Part shown: positions 52,549 to 61,501 of the stretch, piece by piece
How positions within the stretch are numbered: position 1 is the first letter of the stretch
Layout of the letters: every line of letters starts with the position of its first letter
Assembly: GCF_003966145.1 (NCBI RefSeq)
Contig: NZ_RXNR01000013.1
Location: 1 to 64,000 of the forward strand
Origin: Lysinibacillus telephonicus
GTDB taxonomy: Bacteria; Bacillota; Bacilli; Bacillales_A; Planococcaceae
DNA length: 64,000 nucleotides
Reading direction: 5' to 3'
The notes under the pieces: generated by a model
Seen by the model: the letters and a program-made list of their open reading frames with translations, nothing else
What the model was told of the DNA's origin: nothing
Database searches by the model: none
Position numbers and translations under genes: made by a program

Positions 52549-54060
52549 TTAACCTCTACTATTACGCTTTTTCATAAACACCCTTTTTAAGATAGGTAAA
52601 ATAATCATTAAGACTATTAGAATCAAAATAACAAGAGAAATTGGTCTTTGAACGAAAGTTAGCAAGTCACCATTCGTAATTTCCATCGTTCTACGGAAAT
52701 TCTGTTCCAATAATGGCCCTAATACTAAAGCCATTACTGCTGGTGCTAACGGAAAACCAAAACGCGACATCGCATAGCCAACCATTCCAAATACAAATAA
52801 CAAAATAAGGTCAAACTGATTAAAGTTAATGCCATATACACCTAGTACCGAAAGAGCAACCACTCCCACAAAAAGCGGCACAGCCGGTAATTTTAATAGA
52901 GATGCAAATACACCTACTAATGGTAAATTCAATATTAATAGCATGACATTACCGATATACATGCTGGCAATAATTGCCCAAAGAAGAGTTGGGTTTGAAT
53001 CAAACATTCCTGGGCCAGGCTGTAGTCCGTACATCATAAAAATAAACATTAAGAGCGCTGTTGTGGCTGAGCCAGGGATGCCAAGAGTAAATAATGGCAC
53101 TAATGCCCCTCCCACTCCAGCATTATTTGCAGCCTCTGGACCAGATACTCCCTCAATTGCACCTTTCCCAAACTCTTCTGGATGCTTTGATAACTTTTTT
53201 TCCATCCCATAAGATAAAAAGGATGCTAAAGACGGTCCAATTCCTGGAAGAACTCCTATAAGAAACCCTAATACAGAACCCCTGCCAAATGGACCAATCG
53301 ATCTTTTCCAATCCTCGCGCGTCATCCATTGTGAGCCTTTAATTTTTTGTATATCTGCTTTGTGTGAGCTGCCCTTCCTTGCCAAATTTTCTATTGCCTC
53401 AGGTATGGCAAAAAGTGCAATCGCAATTAAAACAAAGTCGATGCCATCTAAAAGATTCGGGATGCCAAAAGTAAATCGAGGTACACTTGTTTGCAAATCA
53501 ATTCCTACCATAGCAATCGAAAGACCGAATAAAGTTGAAATATAGGCTTTTAAAGGTGAGCCTGTTGTTAAACTCGATACCATAGACATCGCTAAAACAA
53601 TAAGAAGAAAATATTCTGCCGAACCAAAATAATAGGCTGACTTAGCTAAAATAGGTGCTAGTAGCATTAAACCTAAAGTTGAAAGTGTTCCTGCAATAAA
53701 AGAACCAATCGCCGCAGCGGATAAAGCCCTGCCTGCTTTTCCCTGTTTGGCCATTTCATATCCGTCTAACGTGGTAACGATAGAAGCTACTTCCCCAGGT
53801 GTTTTAATAAGGATGGCTGTTGTCGAACCGCCATACATCGAACCGTAATAAATTCCAATTAACATAATCAGACCGCTCATTGGCTCCATTCCATACGATA
53901 ACGGAATTAGCAGGGCGATGGCCGTAATCGGACCAATACCAGGTAAAATCCCTGTTAACGTACCGATTAAAACCCCAAGAAAAGCAAAAGCAAGTGTTTC
54001 TAGTGTTAATACGGCACTAAATCCCGTCATGATATTAGAAAAAACATCCAATTCAGCCAC
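52549..54060 (-). CDS. tctA: Tripartite tricarboxylate transporter large permease, TctA type
   Basis: A 503-residue membrane protein with about twelve hydrophobic segments. TctA motifs are GTLTGILPGIGPITAIALLIPLSYGM, MYGGSTTAILIKTPGEVAS, GVLPGIGPSLASFLSYGMEKKLS and GVGGALVPLFTLGIPGSATTALLM. GTG start next to AGGATAGGG, 4 nt after tctB. It forms the ion-driven permease for a carboxylate delivered by TctC. Last gene of the operon. Confidence 0.93.
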   Translation of the reverse strand: MAELDVFSNIMTGFSAVLTLETLAFAFLGVLIGTLTGILPGIGPITAIALLIPLSYGMEPMSGLIMLIGIYYGSMYGGSTTAILIKTPGEVASIVTTLDGYEMAKQGKAGRALSAAAIGSFIAGTLSTLGLMLLAPILAKSAYYFGSAEYFLLIVLAMSMVSSLTTGSPLKAYISTLFGLSIAMVGIDLQTSVPRFTFGIPNLLDGIDFVLIAIALFAIPEAIENLARKGSSHKADIQKIKGSQWMTREDWKRSIGPFGRGSVLGFLIGVLPGIGPSLASFLSYGMEKKLSKHPEEFGKGAIEGVSGPEAANNAGVGGALVPLFTLGIPGSATTALLMFIFMMYGLQPGPGMFDSNPTLLWAIIASMYIGNVMLLILNLPLVGVFASLLKLPAVPLFVGVVALSVLGVYGINFNQFDLILLFVFGMVGYAMSRFGFPLAPAVMALVLGPLLEQNFRRTMEITNGDLLTFVQRPISLVILILIVLMIILPILKRVFMKKRNSRG

Positions 54061-54063
54061 CCC

Positions 54064-54552
54064 CTATCCTAATGGTCCTAATGGCAAATAAACTGAAAGC
54101 AAACGATCAAATACGAAATATACGATAATTGGAAAGGCAAATGAATAAATAACATTTCGAATCCAATGCTTTCGGTCCAAATACATTGTTATACTTAAGA
54201 TAAACAACACAGTAGAAATAAGGTATCCCAATGGAACGAATAAAATCATATACCCAAAAAGTATTAGTGAAAGAATAAATACCTTTTTCTTATCTTGTGG
54301 TTCTCCTTCATCCTGTGTACCATGCGTACCTTTTTCTTTAATCAAATTGGCTTTTTTTTGACGCACCTCTATTAAACCAGAAATAATAAGAATTATCGCT
54401 AGGACGATTAATAGTATTCCTATAGCTCCTGGAAAAACGGAGGGTCCAATAACGACAGATCCTGATGCAGGCGGTGGTAAGAGAAAAGCCAAAATCGTAT
54501 ACGTTATGGAAAAGACTAGAACTACCATTCCTGAAATGATATTCTTATTCAA
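54064..54552 (-). CDS. tctB: Tripartite tricarboxylate transporter small permease, TctB type
   Basis: A 162-residue protein with four hydrophobic segments from a TTG start (AGAGGTG upstream). The pattern FPGAIGILLIVLAIILIISGLIEVRQKKA and GYLISTVLFILSITMYLDRK is typical of TctB. It lies between tctC and tctA in the usual order. A charged cytoplasmic loop (about 74-94) is visible. Confidence 0.88.
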   Translation of the reverse strand: MNKNIISGMVVLVFSITYTILAFLLPPPASGSVVIGPSVFPGAIGILLIVLAIILIISGLIEVRQKKANLIKEKGTHGTQDEGEPQDKKKVFILSLILFGYMILFVPLGYLISTVLFILSITMYLDRKHWIRNVIYSFAFPIIVYFVFDRLLSVYLPLGPLG

Positions 54553-54598
54553 ATGAACACCTCTTTTTCCGATTTTTGTAAACGATTTGATTTAGTTA

Positions 54599-55663
54599 TT
54601 ATTTTTTCAGTTGGTTTGTTGTTTCTAATCCTTTTATATATGCGTCATTCGCTTCATCTAAATAATTCTGGAATTCCTCCCCTTTCATAAAGGTTGTTTC
54701 CCATTGATTCTTTGCAGCTAAATCTTTCCAAGTTTCAGTTTGCAGAGTCTTTTCAATAACATTTTGCCAATATGCTACAGCATCTTGCGGCATTTCAGGA
54801 GGACCCATTAGTCCACGCCAGTTACCAAATGTAACATCGATGCCAAGTTCAACAGCTGTTGGAACTTCTGCCATGACACCGCCAAGTCTTTCTTCACTTG
54901 TTACAGCAAGTGCTCGGAATTCGCCTGATTCAATTTGTGCTGTAAATTCACTTATACCTGACATGGCTGCTTTAATGTCTCCATTTAATACAGCATTTGT
55001 AATTTCACCGCCACCCTCATAAGAGATGAAATTAATACTTGATGCATCACCGCCAACTGCATCTACTAATAGTGCAAATGGCAGCTGATCATCGCCAGAT
55101 GCTCCAATTGCAACTGATTTTGGATCTTCTTTTATTTCATTTAATAAATCTGTAAGTGTTTGATATTTTGAATCCTTCGGTACAATAACTGTGTAATATT
55201 CTGTCATAAGCCTTGCAATCATCGTCACATCTTCATATGAATAGTCCGACAGTCCGCGAAGATAATTGGACATAATAGGTGTTGATGTTACACTGATTTT
55301 ATCAACCCCACCTTTATTCGCTGTAACAAGTTGTGACAACGATACAGCTCCAGTTGCACCTGCCTCATTTATTACAGGTACTGGGAAGTCAACTAATTGT
55401 TCTTTTGTAAAAACTTCTACCAATGCACGTGCGGTTAAATCCCAACCGCTGCCAGGAGAGGCAGGTGCAACAAGAGTTACCGGCTTTCCGTCTGCATATA
55501 CACTTTCATCATTTCCACTAGTATTTGCTGAACCTTCATTTGAAGTTGATGCAGTTGTTGTAATTGTAGATGAGCTTGAATTCGAACTACATCCAACTAA
55601 TAAAAGCAGCACCGATAAAAACACAATGAATAATGATGACCCCTTAGATTTTAATATTTTCAC
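54599..55663 (-). CDS. tctC: Tripartite tricarboxylate transporter substrate-binding lipoprotein, TctC type
   Basis: A 354-residue lipoprotein from a GTG start (AAGGGGGAAG upstream). The signal peptide ends in LLLVGCSSNSS (lipid-bearing Cys near 25), followed by a Ser/Thr-rich linker. The Bug/TctC fold is shown by VTLVAPASPGSGWDLTARALVE, NEAGATGAVSLSQLV and AIGASGDDQLPFALLVDAVGG. These proteins bind di- or tricarboxylates and aromatic acids outside the membrane. The adjacent CoA-transferase and lyase genes point to a hydroxy-dicarboxylate. Confidence 0.9.
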   Translation of the reverse strand: MKILKSKGSSLFIVFLSVLLLLVGCSSNSSSSTITTTASTSNEGSANTSGNDESVYADGKPVTLVAPASPGSGWDLTARALVEVFTKEQLVDFPVPVINEAGATGAVSLSQLVTANKGGVDKISVTSTPIMSNYLRGLSDYSYEDVTMIARLMTEYYTVIVPKDSKYQTLTDLLNEIKEDPKSVAIGASGDDQLPFALLVDAVGGDASSINFISYEGGGEITNAVLNGDIKAAMSGISEFTAQIESGEFRALAVTSEERLGGVMAEVPTAVELGIDVTFGNWRGLMGPPEMPQDAVAYWQNVIEKTLQTETWKDLAAKNQWETTFMKGEEFQNYLDEANDAYIKGLETTNQLKK

Positions 55664-55708
55664 GTAATCTTCCCCCTTTATTTGAAAACGTAATCGCCTT
55701 GTTCTACC

Positions 55709-56656
55709 TTAATGGTCCAGCTTCACCTGTGCATCTGGTGCGGCATGTAGTTGATAGGACGGTCCAGCACGATGAATGGCACTTTCTAGTTCATGTCCTA
55801 CTAATCTTTCAACATCCTTTGAAATAGAAAGAAGCTCATTTAAATTAACACCACTATGCAAATCCATTAAATCAAGCATGTGTACAAGATCCTCTGTTGC
55901 TATATTTCCTGTAGCACCTGGTGCATATGGACAACCTCCGAGTCCACCAATCGAAGCATCATAATTAAATACCCCTGCATTAATGCCTGCTAAAATATTG
56001 GCAAGAGCCATTCCTCTTGTATTGTGAAGATGAAGACTAAATTCCACATCTGGAAACTTATCGATAAGCTGTTTCATTGTCGTATAGACAAGCTTTGGAT
56101 CTGCACAGCCTATTGTATCCGCAACTCCAATATGGCGAATTCCCATAGAATAATAAGCTTCGGCGGTATAAAGCACTCGTTCAAAAGAAACTCTTCCTTC
56201 AAAAGGACAACCTAAGGCAGTTGCCATTCCTCCTTGTACCGTTATATTATTTTGCCTAGCAATCTTCACGACTTTTTCGTGTTCTTTCAAGCTTTCGTCT
56301 ACACTTTTATTAGAATTGGCTCTGCAATGGGCTTCTGTGACCGAATGCATCAATTCCCATTCATCTGCTTGCATTGGAACCGCTCGCTCAGCTCCTCTTT
56401 CATTTGGCACTAAGACGCTATATTTGACATTAGATTGACGTTCTATGTTTTTCATTACAATCTCTGCATCTACTAATTGAGGTACAGCTTTTGGATGAAC
56501 AACAGAAGTCACTTGAATAGCACTTACACCACTTTTGGATAGAGCATTAATCAATTTAATTTTTTCTTCTGTCGGTATAAAAGCTTTTTCCATTTGGAGA
56601 CCATCCCGTGGTCCTACATCCTTCACTTTGATTAAATCAATATGCTGCCAACTCAT
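55709..56656 (-). CDS. HMG-CoA lyase-like enzyme (possibly citramalyl-CoA lyase)
   Basis: A 315-residue aldolase of the DRE-TIM/HMGL family. The motifs VKDVGPRDGLQMEKAFIPTEEK, HLHNTRGMALANILAG (metal-binding His pair) and GGLGGCPYAPGATGNIATED are those of HMG-CoA lyase, including the flexible-loop Cys. Members cleave HMG-CoA to acetoacetate and acetyl-CoA, or (R)-citramalyl-CoA to pyruvate and acetyl-CoA. Its ATG overlaps the stop of the CoA-transferase gene by 4 nt. The transferases beside it favour a CoA-ester made from an imported acid. The substrate is not decided. Confidence 0.85.
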   Translation of the reverse strand: MSWQHIDLIKVKDVGPRDGLQMEKAFIPTEEKIKLINALSKSGVSAIQVTSVVHPKAVPQLVDAEIVMKNIERQSNVKYSVLVPNERGAERAVPMQADEWELMHSVTEAHCRANSNKSVDESLKEHEKVVKIARQNNITVQGGMATALGCPFEGRVSFERVLYTAEAYYSMGIRHIGVADTIGCADPKLVYTTMKQLIDKFPDVEFSLHLHNTRGMALANILAGINAGVFNYDASIGGLGGCPYAPGATGNIATEDLVHMLDLMDLHSGVNLNELLSISKDVERLVGHELESAIHRAGPSYQLHAAPDAQVKLDH

Positions 56657-57843
56657 ATAATTCCCTCCTTTTGTAATAATTCAATTTCTTCAAGAGAAAA
56701 ACCAAGCTGCGAAAATACCTCCACATTGTGTTCTCCCAATGATGCACCTGTTTTCCTAACTGTACCCGGAGTTTTAGAAAATTTCGGTACCACACTCGGA
56801 AGCTTTACTTTTCCAAGAGTTGCGTGTTCCACTTCGATAATAGATTGACGTGATTGATACTGAGGATCATTAAATATATCTTTAATCGAATAGACCGGTG
56901 AAATTGGAACACCATTTTGGTCACAAAGCTCCTGAAGTTCTTTTGCATTAAATCTCCCTATCCATTCCTCAACTAAACTCATTAGTTCTGCTCGTCTTTC
57001 TTCTCTCGCTTTATTTGTAGAGTATCTTGGATCAGTAACCATTTCTGCTCTCCCCATGAGCTCAGCGAGGCGGTAGAATGTCCTATCTGTGCTTGTCGTA
57101 AGAACCATCCATTTCTTATCAGCAGTTTGAAAAATTCCTACTGGAACAGCCAAACTATTATCCCTTCCTTGTCTTTCCATAATTATTCCTAGTTGGTCAT
57201 AGGAAGCGACAAGTACTTCCATCATTCGGAACATCGATTCATAAAGGGAGACGTCAATTTCTTGTCCTTCCCCTCCATAGACATCCCGATGATAGAGAGC
57301 AACAATTGCCCCAATTGTTGCAAATAAACCTGTTACATAATCTACAAGTGATATCGGTGGTGATAATGGGGGACGATCTGGTTCACCTGTTATATAGGTA
57401 TAACCACTAAATGCTGTAGCCGAAGTCCCAAAACCTGCTAGTTCACGCTTTGGACCTGTTTGTCCATAGCCGCTGACACGCACAACGATAATATTGGGAT
57501 TTGCTTCACGAATTCGCTCCATCGTTATTCCCCACTTTTCAAGTGTTCCTGGACGGAAATTTTCGAATAGAACATCTTGATCGGCTAATAATTTCAAAAA
57601 TATCTCTTGTCCCTTTTCTTTCCGCAAGTCCAGAGTAATCGTCTTTTTATTGCGTGATATCGTAGCCCAAGGAATCGATTCATCAAGCTTCATCGGCTGA
57701 AACCCTCGAGCAGGATCACCTTTTCCCGGAATTTCTACCTTTATTACTTCTGCACCGTAATCCCCTAATAAAGCCGCTGCAAATGGGGCTGCATAGACCG
57801 TTGCAATATCCAAAACTTTCAATCCAGTAAGTGGACCAGACAT
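56653..57843 (-). CDS. Family III CoA-transferase (CaiB/BaiF), first of two
   Basis: A 396-residue protein from the ATG at 57843 (AGAGGTGAA upstream); the longer frame to 57861 includes that site. Motifs are GLKVLDIATVYAAPFAAALLGDYGAEVIKVE, ISRNKKTITLDLRKEKGQEIFLKLL, ENFRPGTLEKWGI and ISLVDYVTGLFATIGAIVALYHR, in which Asp is the catalytic residue. Such enzymes move CoA between carboxylic acids, often as heterodimers. It lies between the lyase and a second transferase of the same family (about 40 percent alike by eye). Confidence 0.88.
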   Translation of the reverse strand: MSGPLTGLKVLDIATVYAAPFAAALLGDYGAEVIKVEIPGKGDPARGFQPMKLDESIPWATISRNKKTITLDLRKEKGQEIFLKLLADQDVLFENFRPGTLEKWGITMERIREANPNIIVVRVSGYGQTGPKRELAGFGTSATAFSGYTYITGEPDRPPLSPPISLVDYVTGLFATIGAIVALYHRDVYGGEGQEIDVSLYESMFRMMEVLVASYDQLGIIMERQGRDNSLAVPVGIFQTADKKWMVLTTSTDRTFYRLAELMGRAEMVTDPRYSTNKAREERRAELMSLVEEWIGRFNAKELQELCDQNGVPISPVYSIKDIFNDPQYQSRQSIIEVEHATLGKVKLPSVVPKFSKTPGTVRKTGASLGEHNVEVFSQLGFSLEEIELLQKEGII

Positions 57844-57924
57844 TTGTTCACCTCTGTTCAAAAAATAGTTTCTGTTTTCTATAACGAGTAATATTTACTT
57901 TTATAGATGACTAGATTTCCAACT

Positions 57925-59136
57925 TTAGATAATCCCTTTTTCGCACAATTGTTGGATTTGGTCATCTGTCAGCCCAATTTCTTTTAGGACTTGATTGTTA
58001 AATACTCCGATTTCTTTTGCACCTAACCACTTGATTTCACCCGGCGTATCACTTAATTTCGGAACAATACCAGGTACCTTTAACGTACCAAGTTCTGGAT
58101 GTGGCGCCTCTACAATCATATCCCGCGCTTTATATTGTGGATCTTCTACAATATCTTCAATACTATAGATGGCACCAGCAGGAATTCCATTATCATTTAA
58201 AAGATCTACACATTCTTTTAATGAATGCTGCAATGTCCAATCTTGAATAATGCCATCAATAAATTCGAGATTAGCAACTCTTTTTTCATTTGTTGTATAC
58301 CGTTCATCCCCGACCAAGTCATTTCTTCCAATTACTTTTAGCAAGCGCTGGAAAATATTATCCCCATTCGCTGCGATAACTACATACTTTCCATCATTTG
58401 CTTTGTAAATATTGGATGGTGCTATACCTGGCATAGAGGAGCCTGTCCTTTCTCTCTTTACTCCAGCTGCATCATACTCAGGCAATAAACTTTCCATTAA
58501 ACTGAATATAGATTCGAATAGTGAAACATCAATACTTTGACCTTCACCATTATTTACATCACGATGATATAAAGCCATTAATACCCCAATGACTGAATAA
58601 AGAGATGCTACGGAATCTCCAATACTAATTCCTACTCTTGTTGGAGGAAGATCTGGATAGCCTGTTAAATATCTTAAACCTCCCATCGCTTCACCAATTG
58701 CACCAAATCCTGCACGGTCTTTATACGGGCCATCTTGTCCATAACCAGAAATATGGCAAGTTATGAGTTTAGGATTAATTTCTTTTAACCTCTCAGGAGT
58801 TAGCCCCCATTTTGCTATAGTTCCAGGACGGAAATTTTCTACTAAAACATCACAATCCTTTAATAATTTCTTTGTAATTTCCATTCCTTCTTCAGTACGA
58901 CAATCTAGAGAAATCGTTTTCTTATTTCTTGACTGAACATACCACCAGAGAGAAGTCCCCTCATGCAGAACTCGCCAATTTCTTATTTGGTCCCCCTTTT
59001 TTGGCAGTTCAATTTTTATTACTTCTGCTCCAAAGTCAGCTAATATTCTAGTAGAAAAGGGCCCAGCAATTAATGAGCCCATTTCAAGAACTTTAACTCC
59101 TTCTAAAGGGTATTTTTTTTCTGGCAACTCTTTCAT
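57925..59136 (-). CDS. Family III CoA-transferase (CaiB/BaiF), second of two
   Basis: A protein of 403 residues, first gene of the six-gene operon. The family motifs are GVKVLEMGSLIAGPFSTRILADFGAEVIKIE, SRNKKTISLDCRTEEGMEITKKLL, ENFRPGTIAKWGL and ISIGDSVASLYSVIGVLMALYHR with the catalytic Asp. ATG 59136 touches GGGAGG directly, so the TTG at 59127 (9 nt away) may be the true start. With the next gene it probably forms a succinyl-CoA- or acetyl-CoA-dependent transferase. A cre-like site lies about 90 nt upstream. Confidence 0.87.
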   Translation of the reverse strand: MKELPEKKYPLEGVKVLEMGSLIAGPFSTRILADFGAEVIKIELPKKGDQIRNWRVLHEGTSLWWYVQSRNKKTISLDCRTEEGMEITKKLLKDCDVLVENFRPGTIAKWGLTPERLKEINPKLITCHISGYGQDGPYKDRAGFGAIGEAMGGLRYLTGYPDLPPTRVGISIGDSVASLYSVIGVLMALYHRDVNNGEGQSIDVSLFESIFSLMESLLPEYDAAGVKRERTGSSMPGIAPSNIYKANDGKYVVIAANGDNIFQRLLKVIGRNDLVGDERYTTNEKRVANLEFIDGIIQDWTLQHSLKECVDLLNDNGIPAGAIYSIEDIVEDPQYKARDMIVEAPHPELGTLKVPGIVPKLSDTPGEIKWLGAKEIGVFNNQVLKEIGLTDDQIQQLCEKGII

Positions 59137-59221
59137 CCTCCCTTAGCATTAACATTTTGCAGCTCTATACTCTCTAAATTTAGTAATCTATTCATTGCGG
59201 CAAGCCCTCTTTCTTCAAATT

Positions 59222-59235
59222 AGTAAGCGATTACA
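59222..59235 (+). promoter_or_regulatory. cre-like CcpA site upstream of the CoA-transferase/tct operon
   Basis: AGTAAGCGATTACA fits the cre consensus TGWNANCGNTNWCA except at the first base and shares GTAAGCGATT with the two other sites in the window. It lies 86 nt upstream of the first CoA-transferase start. I could not fix promoter boxes. Confidence 0.5.
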
Positions 59236-59257
59236 ATAAAGTGGTTGTTTAAAGCAA

Positions 59258-59473
59258 TCACCATATGAAAAACGCTAACGCCTTGCTCAGCCCTTTAGCT
59301 ATTTCTAAAACAATGGAGCGCTTATTGCCTTCGAGGAAAAGCAGCGCTGCCTCGGTGACTGGATGGCTTTCGCTAGATATTCTAAGTAAAAAAGAAACCA
59401 ATAATTTCACCGTATATGCATCAACTTCATATTCAATGAGCGGTTTGGATACAATGTTAAAAATTGTACACAT
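59258..59473 (-). other. Open frame of uncertain status, possible gene relic
   Basis: A 71-codon minus-strand frame (YTVKLLVSFLLRISSES, HPVTEAALLFLEGNKRS, EIAKGLSKALAFFIW) has protein-like composition. It lacks a ribosome site, and an in-frame stop lies just upstream. I recognise no family. It could be the tail of a lost regulator. The remaining DNA of 59137-59715 holds only the cre-like site and a terminator. Confidence 0.25.
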
Positions 59474-59571
59474 TTCAATGGTATGAACATTTCAAAAAAT
59501 ATATGTCGTTAATTAATTTTTATAGTTATCATATTTTTAATTATTCTGAATATTACTCTTTATAAAATTAT

Positions 59572-59616
59572 AAAAGGCTGACCAACAGTGAATTATCATT
59601 TACTGTTGGTACAGCC
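59572..59616 (-). terminator. Terminator of the dehydrogenase/symporter operon
   Basis: GGCTG and CCAACAGT (59576-59589) pair with ACTGTTGG and CAGCC (59602-59616), 13 bp with small bulges. TTTTATAATTTT follows on the minus strand, 100 nt after the last gene. Confidence 0.85.
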
Positions 59617-59715
59617 CCTAACATAAGATTTTATATTAATTTGTTACTAATACGAGAAATACAATGGAAAACTACATGAAAGAAGGAGAAGTTTCTTAAC
59701 TAACACTCTCTATAA

Positions 59716-59964
59716 TTATAATTTCCCCAATGGAACAGGTCTTACAGGTGCTTGCGCTTTTTGTAATTCGAATAATGAATTGGCTCCTACCTTTTTTCTT
59801 AAAATATCTCTTACAATCGGCTGACACGTTCTTCCTTGACAATGCCCCATTCCAATACGATTTCTTTTTTTTATTCCTTGAAAGCTTGTTGCTCCCTCAT
59901 CAATTGCTTGAAGAATTTCTTCCAGAAAAACACCTTCACATCGACAAATACATGTTTTTTCCAA
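59716..59964 (-). CDS. Small BFD-like [2Fe-2S] protein, dehydrogenase subunit
   Basis: An 82-residue protein with the bacterioferritin-associated-ferredoxin-like Cys pattern CICRCEG and MGHCQGRTCQPIVRDIL. In many opine, D-hydroxyproline and cyanide-forming (Hcn) dehydrogenases this module is fused to the C-terminus of the FAD subunit. Here it is a separate gene one nt after the FAD subunit gene, so translation is coupled. It should carry electrons within the complex. Confidence 0.8.
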   Translation of the reverse strand: MEKTCICRCEGVFLEEILQAIDEGATSFQGIKKRNRIGMGHCQGRTCQPIVRDILRKKVGANSLFELQKAQAPVRPVPLGKL

Positions 59965-59965
59965 T

Positions 59966-61183
59966 TCATTTTTCTCCTATCGGGATGGAATAAGCTTTCC
60001 ATTTCTCTTCCATAATCTTTCTTCCTATTTTTATATTTGGAAGAAATGAAATTGGAGAAGATTTTCTAGCAATATCGACTTCATTAAATGCCATTTGTAA
60101 TTGTTGTTCACTTACTATTTTAAAATCGTACAACAAACTAAACGCCGCGAGTTTACCTTGAGCCATCGCAACCTTTGCTCCTTCAATTCCTGTAATATTT
60201 CCGGCTACATAAATTCCTTCAACAGATGTTTTTAAATATTTATTATGTAATGGCACGATGCCACCTAATTCTGGTATATCAACAAGTATACAATTAGCTA
60301 CTTGTGTAAGATCAACTAAAGGTAATAGACCTCCAGATAAACAAACTGTATCTACTTCAAGCTTTGTTTCTATACGAGAAAGTTCGCCATTGGTCGATAG
60401 ATTACTAACACTTACACTTTCTACTTCCCTTTGACCATTTATTTGTGTAACCGCTTTTCTGAAATAAAGAGGTATTCCCATGATTTGAATTAAATTAAAT
60501 TTTAATAAGTTTACAATCAATTTTTTGATTTTCCCTTTAACTAGTTTTCCAGCTATACGAAAAAAGTAATTAGGTGCCATATGAGCAACCATCAGTAATT
60601 GTTCTAGTACGTCTTGTGGATTGCTTTTTTCACCTGTCATTAATGAAGGCGCTGGCAGCATCATTCCAACTACATGAATACCCGCTTTTTTCATTTCCAT
60701 TGCAACCGAAATTGAAAGAGGATCAATACCAACAAAAAGAACACGATTACCGATTTTTACACGATGTAAATTTGTAAAAGTTTGCGCTGCTCCAACTGCT
60801 ATGACTCCTACCTTTTGCCAGCCTGGTATAGGAAGTGCTTTTTCTATTGCTCCTGTTGCTAAGATGATAGCCTTTGAATGAATTTCTTTTATTTCACTAT
60901 TTGATATAAAAAGACAATTTGACTCAATTTTCCACACAGTTGTTTTACAAAGGATTTGTACACCTAGAGATAACGCTTCGTCCATCAAATGATTTGCAAT
61001 TTCTTTTCCATCCCACATCCGTTTTTTCTCTGATTTTGTATCTTCGTACAACTGTCCCAATAGCCGTCCGCCCGAGCGGTAATATTCATCAATTACAACT
61101 ACTTTCATGCCATTTTTTGCGAGCTCGATTGAGGCTATAAGTCCAGCAGGTCCGGCACCAACAATGGCCACATCAACTTTCAT
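59966..61183 (-). CDS. FAD/NAD-dependent oxidoreductase subunit (HcnB/OoxA-like)
   Basis: A 405-residue flavoprotein from an ATG with AGGAGC upstream. The N-terminal VDVAIVGAGPAGLIASIELAKNGMKVVVIDE binds FAD. A second dinucleotide region is RVLFVGIDPLSISVAMEMKKAGIHVVGM, and the last FAD contact is GIYVAGNITGIEGAKVAMAQGKLAAFSL. It corresponds to the alpha subunit of multi-subunit D-hydroxyproline, opine or glycine (HCN-forming) dehydrogenases. It lacks the C-terminal 2Fe-2S module, which is encoded by the next gene. Confidence 0.85.
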   Translation of the reverse strand: MKVDVAIVGAGPAGLIASIELAKNGMKVVVIDEYYRSGGRLLGQLYEDTKSEKKRMWDGKEIANHLMDEALSLGVQILCKTTVWKIESNCLFISNSEIKEIHSKAIILATGAIEKALPIPGWQKVGVIAVGAAQTFTNLHRVKIGNRVLFVGIDPLSISVAMEMKKAGIHVVGMMLPAPSLMTGEKSNPQDVLEQLLMVAHMAPNYFFRIAGKLVKGKIKKLIVNLLKFNLIQIMGIPLYFRKAVTQINGQREVESVSVSNLSTNGELSRIETKLEVDTVCLSGGLLPLVDLTQVANCILVDIPELGGIVPLHNKYLKTSVEGIYVAGNITGIEGAKVAMAQGKLAAFSLLYDFKIVSEQQLQMAFNEVDIARKSSPISFLPNIKIGRKIMEEKWKAYSIPIGEK

Positions 61184-61209
61184 TTAGATAAAGCTCCTAT
61201 GTCAATTTC

Positions 61210-61473
61210 TCATTCACTTTTAATGTCCATATTCTCTTCTAAACACTTTAGACATGTACGGATATTTCGCTTTTGATTAACGGTTGCTCTGCATTCATAA
61301 CAATGTCCAATACCACAGTAAATCCCTCTAGGTTCTCCGGTTACTGTACATGTTCGAATAGCTCGAATTCCATTTGCCATTAAAGCTGCCGCAATAGGCT
61401 GCCCTTCAATTCCCTTTATTCGCTTGCCATTAAAAGTAAACGAAATTTCTTTTTCATGATTTTGATTCTCCAT
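61210..61473 (-). CDS. Small (2Fe-2S)-binding subunit (HcnA-like)
   Basis: An 87-residue ferredoxin-like subunit. Its Cys pattern TCTVTGEPRGIYCGIGHCYECRATVN with a further RTCLKCLE matches the plant-type [2Fe-2S] subunits of Hcn/opine/hydroxyproline dehydrogenases. It also has the typical opening ISFTFNGKRIKGIEGQPIAAALMANGIRA. It lies between the two FAD subunit genes, 28 nt after the DadA-like gene. Confidence 0.88.
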   Translation of the reverse strand: MENQNHEKEISFTFNGKRIKGIEGQPIAAALMANGIRAIRTCTVTGEPRGIYCGIGHCYECRATVNQKRNIRTCLKCLEENMDIKSE

Positions 61474-61501
61474 ACGAAACTCCTCGCATTATGAGATATC
61501 T

